Of a stretch of 28,988 bases of DNA, positions 23,252-28,988 are shown in pieces. The position numbers and the translations under genes were made by a program. This stretch comes from PALSA-1006 sp964532405. Lineage in GTDB: Bacteria > Pseudomonadota > Gammaproteobacteria > Burkholderiales > Gallionellaceae. Positions within the stretch are counted from its first letter, which is position 1. Each line of letters starts with the position of its first letter. The DNA lies in assembly GCA_964532405.1 (NCBI GenBank), contig CAZHIC010000030.1, positions 1-28,988 of the forward strand, read 5' to 3'. A model generated the notes under the pieces. It saw only the letters and a program-made list of their open reading frames with translations, was not told where the DNA came from and did no database searches.

Positions 23252-24022
23252 TCAAGCTTTGAAATAAAACTCCATCTTTATACCGGCCAGCTCAACGATA
23301 TCGTGGTCATTCAACTGATGCGGCTGCTCGCCTATGGACTCACCATTCACCAAAGGAAATTTCTCTCCCTCGACATGGGTAATAAAGAATCCATGCGGAC
23401 GGCGTGCCAAGACAGCGACCTGCACTCCCGGCTTACCCAATGTGGTCAGGCTCTTCACCAGCTCAAGCTCTTTACCCGCATTCGGGCCATTCAGTATTTG
23501 AACGGCGGCGGCTTGCTGCGCCCGAGTTGCGGACTGCGGTGCAGCGACAGGGGCTTGTGCCGGCACCGGCGCAACGTGTTCAGCCGAAGGCTTAACCGTG
23601 GCGGTAGAACTGAACTTGCCCGTCACATCACCTGCGGCCTGTCCAGTCGCAGTTGCCGGAGCGGGAGAGGTTTTTACCGGTCTGCTCAACACCATGGTTT
23701 TTTCAAAATCCGCCGAAGCTGCCTGCGCTGGCTGATCATTCAAATATTTGATCTTATATTTCCCGATCTCGATCAGATCGTTATTTTGCAGAAAATGCTT
23801 CTTTGTCACCACGCCATTCACCATCAAGCCGTTGGTGCTAGCCAAGTCTTCCAGGAACGAATCGTTGAGGATCGTAATGATCGCGGCGTGCTCGCTGCTG
23901 ATCGCCAAATTATCGATCACCATGTCGTTATGCGGCTTGCGACCGATCAGCGTGCGCTCTTTGTTCAGCACATACTCTTTCAGTACCTCGCCATCCATGC
24001 TGAGTATCAATTTAGCTGGCAT
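23252..24022 (-). CDS. FHA-domain protein (one intact and one degenerate FHA domain)
   Basis: The 256-residue cytoplasmic protein has an N-terminal forkhead-associated domain that should bind phosphothreonine: Arg28 in LIGRKPHND, Ser43 and His45 in ISSEHAAI, and the STNG turn in DLASTNGLMVNG. A roughly 70-residue Ala/Pro/Thr-rich linker follows (about 95-165); its threonines are possible kinase targets. The C-terminal domain (about 170-256) has FHA-like strands (VTTLGKPGVQVAV, FPLVNGESIG) but lacks the phosphate-binding Arg and Ser. It lies 17 bp after the PP2C gene, so it is probably the substrate or reader of the kinase encoded at the head of the operon. GGGGA precedes the ATG. Confidence 0.93.
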   Translation of the reverse strand: MPAKLILSMDGEVLKEYVLNKERTLIGRKPHNDMVIDNLAISSEHAAIITILNDSFLEDLASTNGLMVNGVVTKKHFLQNNDLIEIGKYKIKYLNDQPAQAASADFEKTMVLSRPVKTSPAPATATGQAAGDVTGKFSSTATVKPSAEHVAPVPAQAPVAAPQSATRAQQAAAVQILNGPNAGKELELVKSLTTLGKPGVQVAVLARRPHGFFITHVEGEKFPLVNGESIGEQPHQLNDHDIVELAGIKMEFYFKA

Positions 24023-24039
24023 ATCTTCAATCCCCGTAG

Positions 24040-24867
24040 TTAATTCTTAAACCAAGACAACAATTGCGCCATCCAGCCATGCGGCACGGAAAAACTCCCG
24101 TTTACTTTCACCAGCATCACCGACACATTATCGCGTCCGCCGTTATCGTTCGCCAGCTGTATCAACTCGTTCGCGGCCAATGGCAGATTGGCCTTCAACA
24201 TTTTCAGGGTCGCGCCGATCTCTTCGTCCACGACCATGTCATTCAGCCCGTCGGAACATAACAGATAAACATCCCCGACCCGCACCTCGTGGACATGCAC
24301 CTCGGCCTCCACTTCTGCATCGATACCGACGGCACGCGTCACCAGATTCTTATTCTTGGAGGTGCGCGCATCCTCTTTGCTGATAATGCCACCATCGATC
24401 TGCTCCTGCAGCAGCGAATGATCCCGCGTAATGGTCTCGAACGTTTCGCCGCGCAAACGATACATGCGCGAATCGCCGACATGCGCTACTGCCACGCGGT
24501 TATCGTAAAATAGAGCGGCAACGATCGTGGTGCCCATGCCCGAATATTGCGGCTGGCTTTCTGCCGCATGAAAAATAGAAGAGTTGGCTTTCTGCACGTT
24601 GTCGCGCAGCAATACGACGCCCGCATCCTCACCGCTGAAGGCATCTTTTTCTTCCGGCGCCACGCTTTGCAGACGATGCTTGATCTCGGTCGAAACAACT
24701 GAAACTGCGATGCCGCTGGCAACCTCACCCGCATTATAGCCGCCCATCCCGTCGGCCAAAACCACCAAGCCGGACGGCGCATCAAATGCCACACTATCTT
24801 CATTGTGCGACCTGATCATCCCGGGATGACTCTGGCTTACGATCTCAAGCGCGTCTTGTATATTCAC
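24040..24867 (-). CDS. PP2C-family Ser/Thr protein phosphatase
   Basis: A 275-residue soluble metal-dependent phosphatase that would reverse the action of the neighbouring kinase. Motifs run in family order: RSHNEDS with Glu23-Asp24, ADGMGG with Asp39-Gly40 binding metal, VAHVGDSRMYRLR, a Ser-rich VTRAVGID segment, CSDGLNDM, and GRDNVSVMLV. No membrane segment is present. The start is a GTG at 24867 with AGAGG upstream; there is no alternative ATG before the conserved core, so GTG is likely genuine and could lower expression relative to the kinase. It begins 21 bp after the kinase stop. Confidence 0.96.
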   Translation of the reverse strand: MNIQDALEIVSQSHPGMIRSHNEDSVAFDAPSGLVVLADGMGGYNAGEVASGIAVSVVSTEIKHRLQSVAPEEKDAFSGEDAGVVLLRDNVQKANSSIFHAAESQPQYSGMGTTIVAALFYDNRVAVAHVGDSRMYRLRGETFETITRDHSLLQEQIDGGIISKEDARTSKNKNLVTRAVGIDAEVEAEVHVHEVRVGDVYLLCSDGLNDMVVDEEIGATLKMLKANLPLAANELIQLANDNGGRDNVSVMLVKVNGSFSVPHGWMAQLLSWFKN

Positions 24868-24888
24868 GTCCCAACCTCTGAGTTTTTG

Positions 24889-27411
24889 TTATTTCAAAGT
24901 CGCCGCACACTGACGAATCGCTTCGGCCATTTCCTGCCCTGTTTGATAACGGCCTTCCACTTTTTTCGCCAACGCCTTGTTGATGACCGCCACAACGCAG
25001 GGCGGCACATCCGGGCTGATACTCAGAATGTCCGCATGGGGCTCGTTCGCGATACGGAACATGAGTTGCGCCATCGAGTCCCCTTCAAAAGGTAGCTTAC
25101 CACACACCATCTGATACAAACTCGCCCCCAACGAGAACAGATCGGACTGCCCCTCGATCTTGGTTCCGGCCAGCTGTTCCGGCGACATGTACGATGGCGT
25201 GCCCAACACCATACCTGTCTTGGTCTTGGACGAATCGGTGATGCGCGCGATACCGAAATCCGTCACCTTCGCCGTATCGGTTTCCATGTCGTACATGATA
25301 TTTGCCGGCTTGATGTCGCGATGCACCACATGCAATCCATGCGCATAACCCAGCGCATCCGCCACGCGGGCGATGATGCTCAACACCTTGGGCAGCGGCA
25401 ACAAATTATCGCGCTTGGTGTACGGCACCAGATCTTTGCCTTTTAGGAATTCCATCGCGATATAGGCGAGGTCGTGCTCTTCGCCTGCATCGTACATCGT
25501 GACGATGTTCGGATGGTTCAAGCGCCCCGCCGTTTCGGCTTCGCGGAAGAAACGTGCCTTGACGTCTTCCAATTCGTCCGCTTCAAACTCTTGCGACAGG
25601 TTCATGGTTTTAATCGCGACCACGCGGCTGATCTTCGGATCTCTACCCAGATAAACCACCCCCATCGCGCCTTTACCCAGCTCCTTTTCGATCTCGTAAC
25701 GCCCCAGCATGGGCTTCGACACCCCGGCCTTGTCCAACACCATCGTGCTGGCATTGCTCTTGCCGGACGCACCGCCCAACATGACCGTTTCCGACATCGC
25801 CTTGGCTTGATTCAAGCGCTGCTCCAAATCTCGGAATTTGGGGTTGTAGTCGGACATGTATTTGAACACCGACTCCGCCTTGTTGAACTGGCGCTTGCGC
25901 TCAAAATCCAGCCCCAAGTTGTACAGCACATCCATCAAACTATCGTCGATAGGGACTTTACGAAATTTGTCGAACGCCATGTCCAGCTGGTTTTGTCCTT
26001 GAAAGGCCAGGCCCAGCATACGATTGCTCTCTGCCGAATCCGCATCGGATTTGATCTTGCCTTTTTCTGTCACCAGGAAGCGTTTGGTGGTCAACAATAA
26101 ATGCCCCACCAACAACAAAGAGGCCGGCAACATCAATTCCAGCCAAAGCGCCTGCGTGGCCATCAGAACAAAGTGGCTTGCCAACAAGGCAACGAACAGA
26201 GCGCCCGTGATAACGGCACCGATGCTTGCGCTCAAGCGCGGCAGCAACGCGATCAGGTACAACGCGATCAGCAGGAAAACCGCACTTTCCGCCCCAAACG
26301 CCCAGCTCGGAACCACGAAAAAATCCTGCTTAAGAATGCTGGAGACGGAATGTGCCAACGTCAGCACGGGAGACATCCCGGCAGAAATCGGCGTCACTTG
26401 CAATGCCCCCACCCCGGCCGCCGTCGCGCCGATCAGTACGATCTTGTCGCGGTATTTATCAGCCGGAATTTTCCCGGTGAGTACGTCGTAAAACGAATCG
26501 ACCTGAAAAGCCGGCTTACCATCGCGATCATTGTAAAAATAGGGGTACATGCGCGACATCGCATCGGTGGCGATATTCAAGTTCCCAAGCTTGACGCTTT
26601 CCCCCAAGCTCACATGAATATCCTTGGGGTCTAGATTCAAACTTTTCGCTGCCAGCATGAGCGACAGCGAGGGATAGAACTGATCGAAATAATTCAACAC
26701 CAAAGGCTCGGTGCGAATACCGCCATCCACGTCCGGCGTCACGTTGAGATGCCCGACGCCCAAGGCGAGCGAACCCAAGATCGGGATCGGCGCTTGCACC
26801 CCCTTGGCCAGAATGGGTGGCGCGCCTGCCGTGACGTTAATCAAGCTATTTTTCAGCACGTAATCCGGCAGCGGACGATCCGGCTTGCCTTGCGGCTCTC
26901 CCAGCTCAAACAACATCCCCAGCAGCACCGAGTTGGCCTTCGCTATGCTCTCGGCCAGCTTCATGTCGTTGTCCAGATGAGACAATGCTTCCTGCAAAAT
27001 TGCGTTCAGCTGCTCCCACTCTGCCGGGTTGCTTTGTTTCAGCGATGAGTTCGCCAGCAAGGCGCCGATCTTATTCACGTAATCCAAACCGGCATCGACC
27101 TGCGGCTCGGAAAACAAGGCCGTTTGACCGATGACTTTGGCATGTCCGCCAGCCAATATATCCAACATCTTGCCCTGTATCTCGCGCGGCCAAGGCCAGC
27201 GACCCAAATTAGCGATACTTTCATCATCGATGGCGATAACGGCGATTTTTTCACTGGGCACACGGGAAGAAGCTCTTACCCCCATGTCGTAAGCTTTGCG
27301 TTCCAAGCTTTGCATCAAATCGGTGTTGGCACTGAATAAAAACACCAGCGCGACCAGCAACCCAACAAACCAATCTGCTTTCAAGAATGTCACTTTTTTG
27401 ATGTTAGCCAT
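24889..27411 (-). CDS. CHASE2-domain transmembrane Ser/Thr protein kinase
   Basis: An 840-residue membrane kinase. A membrane helix at about 14-30 leads into a periplasmic CHASE2 sensor (about 35-385, including AVIAIDDESIANLGRWPWPRE, the same signature as in the cyclase). Three helices follow (about 395-475), then TPR-like repeats (about 495-560; LGLDFERKRQFNKAESVF), then a C-terminal Hanks-type kinase (about 572-838). Kinase residues are complete: GKGAMGVVYLG loop, Lys601 in VAIK, Asp699 in HRDIKPAN, Asp718 in DFG, GTPSYMSPEQ. The sensor-first order is the reverse of PknB-type kinases. AAGGTGG precedes the ATG. It heads a tight run with the phosphatase, FHA and cyclase genes. Confidence 0.96.
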   Translation of the reverse strand: MANIKKVTFLKADWFVGLLVALVFLFSANTDLMQSLERKAYDMGVRASSRVPSEKIAVIAIDDESIANLGRWPWPREIQGKMLDILAGGHAKVIGQTALFSEPQVDAGLDYVNKIGALLANSSLKQSNPAEWEQLNAILQEALSHLDNDMKLAESIAKANSVLLGMLFELGEPQGKPDRPLPDYVLKNSLINVTAGAPPILAKGVQAPIPILGSLALGVGHLNVTPDVDGGIRTEPLVLNYFDQFYPSLSLMLAAKSLNLDPKDIHVSLGESVKLGNLNIATDAMSRMYPYFYNDRDGKPAFQVDSFYDVLTGKIPADKYRDKIVLIGATAAGVGALQVTPISAGMSPVLTLAHSVSSILKQDFFVVPSWAFGAESAVFLLIALYLIALLPRLSASIGAVITGALFVALLASHFVLMATQALWLELMLPASLLLVGHLLLTTKRFLVTEKGKIKSDADSAESNRMLGLAFQGQNQLDMAFDKFRKVPIDDSLMDVLYNLGLDFERKRQFNKAESVFKYMSDYNPKFRDLEQRLNQAKAMSETVMLGGASGKSNASTMVLDKAGVSKPMLGRYEIEKELGKGAMGVVYLGRDPKISRVVAIKTMNLSQEFEADELEDVKARFFREAETAGRLNHPNIVTMYDAGEEHDLAYIAMEFLKGKDLVPYTKRDNLLPLPKVLSIIARVADALGYAHGLHVVHRDIKPANIMYDMETDTAKVTDFGIARITDSSKTKTGMVLGTPSYMSPEQLAGTKIEGQSDLFSLGASLYQMVCGKLPFEGDSMAQLMFRIANEPHADILSISPDVPPCVVAVINKALAKKVEGRYQTGQEMAEAIRQCAATLK

Positions 27412-27510
27412 ACCCCACCTTTTGCCATAAGCTTCAATTCACCTACAGATACTAAAACACTTTTCAATGCCAGACCATACCTATCTGATTTATTGGGAGA
27501 TATAAATAAA

Positions 27511-27936
27511 TTATTTCACAAGTAGAACGGGCATCTGCGCCAAGTGAACAACCTTACTGGCCACTGAGCCCAACAAAAAATTCGATAACGTCGTCTGCCC
27601 GTGCGCGCTCATAACGATCTGCTCAACTTGATGCTCTTGCGCATAATGCACCACGGCTTCGGCGGGAGAGCCGATGCTGATGTGATAGGTGTAAGCCAGC
27701 CCTGCGGCATCCAACTTGGCGCGCGCTTGCGCCAGCGCAACGGCGCCCTGCTCGCGATAATAATCGTTGATCGTCTCCTGATTGATGAACAGCTTGACGT
27801 TGCCGGAATCGAGCTTCCACTGCACGTTGAGCAGGCATATTTGCGGCACTACTTTAAGGTTGCCCGCATTAGCGATCACGTAGTCCACCGCACGATCCGC
27901 ATTGGCGGAACCATCTACCGGAATCAATATTTTCAT
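27511..27936 (-). CDS. Universal stress protein (UspA family)
   Basis: A 141-residue single-domain protein beginning KILIPVDGSANADRAVDYV, as in nucleotide-binding universal stress proteins. The C-terminal region reads SAHGQTTLSNFLLGSVASKVV. In the usual G-x2-G-x9-G-[ST] ATP-binding motif the second Gly is replaced here by Thr, so ATP binding may be weakened. AAGGA lies just before ATG 27936; the frame stays open further upstream, but that part covers small palindromes and is not family sequence. It lies between terC and the kinase gene in the same direction, with 99 bp to the kinase. Confidence 0.95.
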   Translation of the reverse strand: MKILIPVDGSANADRAVDYVIANAGNLKVVPQICLLNVQWKLDSGNVKLFINQETINDYYREQGAVALAQARAKLDAAGLAYTYHISIGSPAEAVVHYAQEHQVEQIVMSAHGQTTLSNFLLGSVASKVVHLAQMPVLLVK

Positions 27937-27985
27937 TTCGTTATCCTTTACTTTAATTTCGCGCAGCGATTCGTTTGCTTCCTCG

Positions 27986-28024
27986 CCCGCTTGCGGGATA
28001 ACCAGCGACTTGTCCGCTTGCGGA
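27986..28024. repeat. Two small CCGCTTGCGG palindromes upstream of the stress protein
   Basis: CCCGCTTGCGGG (27986-27997) and TCCGCTTGCGGA (28013-28024) each form a 5-bp stem around TT. The core CCCGCTTGCGGG also forms the centre of the large repeat at 655-760. They lie 50-88 bp before the stress protein start, in its leader region. Confidence 0.55.
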
Positions 28025-28070
28025 CTTAGTCGAATGGCTAGTAGTTTTACCAGAGGATTGAGGAGAGGGA

Positions 28071-28110
28071 AACGGGCATGGCACATCCATCATCAAATTC
28101 CATGCCCGTT
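28071..28110 (-). terminator. Hairpin after terC (possible terminator or processing site)
   Basis: AACGGGCATGG at 28071-28081 and CCATGCCCGTT at 28100-28110 are perfect 11-bp complements with an 18-base loop. The stem begins within the terC stop codon. There is no long T-run after it on the - strand (GTTTCCC), so it may attenuate or protect the transcript rather than end it fully. Confidence 0.45.
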
Positions 28111-28852
28111 AGTTTGATTTATCGCTACGAGTAGCGGACACTTGCTCATCCACCAGATCAACAACCTCGGCAGACACCATCTTCCGTGCAGCCAACCACT
28201 TGCCCACTCCCAGCACCAACATCGCGCATGCTGCGGGAACCATCCAGTGCAGAGCGTGCTGCGCTTCCAGCAGGGGCTTGAATAATGCCTCGCTGACCAA
28301 CATTTCGCCCGCCACGTAACCCAGCAAAGCACCGCCTCCAAAGACGATGAACGGATAACGGTCGATCAATTTCAACACCAGCTGACTGCTCCACGCAATC
28401 ATCGGGATGCTCACCAGCAGACCGAACACCAGCAGCCAAACATTGCCGTGCGCAGCAGCCGCCACACCGAGCACGTTATCCAGGCTCATCACGAAGTCGG
28501 CGATGATGATGGTCTTCACCGCCGCCCACAGGTGCGTGTTAGCCGCGATATTCCCTTCGCCGTGTTCATCTTCCGGCAACAACAACTTGATGCCGATCCA
28601 GATCAGCAACAAGGCCCCGACCAGCTTCAAATACGGCAACGACAACAGACTCACCGCGAAAAAAGTCAGCACGATGCGCAACACGATTGCGCCACCCACG
28701 CCGTACAGGATGCCCTTCTTGCGCTGCGCTTCCGGCAAATTGCGGCACGCCAGCGCGATCACCACCGCATTGTCGCCTGAGAGAAGCAGGTCAATCACGA
28801 TGATCTTGAATACATCCACCCAGAACTGGGCGGAACTTAACATTTCCAGCAT
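28109..28852 (-). CDS. TerC family integral membrane protein (YjbE type)
   Basis: The 247-residue protein has about seven hydrophobic segments and the two TerC signatures with paired acidic residues: LLLSGDNAVVIALACRN near residue 22 and DFVMSLDNVLGVAAAAHGN near 117. A short charged loop (EDEHGEGN) separates the halves. TerC proteins are implicated in metal-ion export, Mn2+ for several members, and in resistance to tellurite or alkaline pH; the substrate here is not evident. The ATG at 28852 follows AAAGGG. Its upstream region contains a hairpin and the heptad array at the window edge. Confidence 0.94.
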   Translation of the reverse strand: MLEMLSSAQFWVDVFKIIVIDLLLSGDNAVVIALACRNLPEAQRKKGILYGVGGAIVLRIVLTFFAVSLLSLPYLKLVGALLLIWIGIKLLLPEDEHGEGNIAANTHLWAAVKTIIIADFVMSLDNVLGVAAAAHGNVWLLVFGLLVSIPMIAWSSQLVLKLIDRYPFIVFGGGALLGYVAGEMLVSEALFKPLLEAQHALHWMVPAACAMLVLGVGKWLAARKMVSAEVVDLVDEQVSATRSDKSN

Positions 28853-28891
28853 TTTTTACCCTTTATAAATTTTGGGAAGGGTAAAGGGATC

Positions 28892-28904
28892 GCACCTGCG
28901 GTGC
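28892..28904. repeat. Small palindrome upstream of terC
   Basis: GCACC and GGTGC surround TGC, 40-52 bp before the terC start, between A/G-rich stretches (GGGAAGGGTAAAGGG and AAGGGAGAAGGG). It might be a leader hairpin or part of a dispersed repeat; nothing further can be said. Confidence 0.35.
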
Positions 28905-28935
28905 TCAAGGGAGAAGGGTAAAAACCCGCGCCACC

Positions 28936-28988
28936 TTCACCCTTCACCCTTCACCCTTCACCCTTCACCCTTCACCCTTCACCCTTCA
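28936..28988. repeat. Perfect heptanucleotide tandem repeat (TTCACCC)n, cut by window end
   Basis: TTCACCC is repeated without error from 28936 to the last base, giving about 7.5 visible copies; the array continues beyond the window. It begins 84 bp upstream of the terC start codon. Seven-base units can change copy number by slippage, and in a promoter this would alter spacing. Confidence 0.92.

Noticed and set aside
23252..27411. Kinase-phosphatase-FHA trio as type VI secretion control (PpkA-PppA-Fha)
   Set aside because: No Tss/Tag structural gene is in the window, and the kinase carries a CHASE2 sensor rather than the PpkA layout. A link through genes outside the window cannot be excluded.
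27937..28086. Longer N terminus for the universal stress protein
   Set aside because: The frame is open, but it covers small palindromes and the family start with a good AAGGA site is at 27936.
28853..28935. Manganese (yybP-ykoY) riboswitch before terC
   Set aside because: The visible leader is only A/G-rich sequence and one 5-bp palindrome; the conserved riboswitch loops are not seen.
28936..28988. Right-edge repeats as a CRISPR array
   Set aside because: The units are 7 bases, adjacent and without spacers.

Overview
The window looks like chromosomal DNA of a free-living, motile Gram-negative betaproteobacterium. Gene content, protein wording and the many palindromic intergenic repeats would fit the Gallionellaceae/Nitrosomonadales, but that placement is an inference. 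Nearly every gene encodes signal transduction: chemotaxis proteins, phosphorelay proteins, c-di-GMP enzymes, a class III adenylate cyclase and a Ser/Thr kinase. I see no tRNA, rRNA, insertion sequence, phage gene or CRISPR array.

Region 1 (1-8820, + strand) holds the end of a chemoreceptor with a CheR/CheB-docking tail, CheW, a response regulator with an unassigned C-terminal half, a receiver fused to an RsbW-like ATPase, a large MASE1-PAS-PAS hybrid histidine kinase with receiver and HPt domains, and a receiver-EAL c-di-GMP phosphodiesterase. The simplest reading is a sensory chain from membrane kinase through the phosphorelay to c-di-GMP breakdown. Region 2 (8944-13448) has a solitary PhoU, an oppositely oriented CBS-GGDEF diguanylate cyclase, a small two-helix membrane protein, and a metallophosphoesterase followed by a GT4 glycosyltransferase. 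That last pair resembles the PlcP-Agt lipid-remodelling cassette used under phosphate limitation.

Region 3 (28852 down to 13417, all on the - strand) reads in transcription order: TerC membrane protein, universal stress protein, CHASE2 Ser/Thr kinase, PP2C phosphatase, FHA protein, CHASE2 adenylate cyclase, metallo-beta-lactamase-fold phosphodiesterase, GAF-GspE/PilB ATPase, GAF-HD-GYP protein, a DUF4202 protein, CysG siroheme synthase and a possible tiny exported peptide. The core from kinase to cyclase has gaps of only 17-49 bp. It pairs one periplasmic sensor type (CHASE2) with two outputs, Ser/Thr phosphorylation and cAMP, and supplies the matching off-enzymes (PP2C and a phosphodiesterase). 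This is the most unusual system in the window.

Most intergenic gaps above 90 bp hold inverted repeats of several unrelated families. Two loci carry heptad repeats of the form TTCACNN, including a 7.5-copy array at the right edge upstream of terC.
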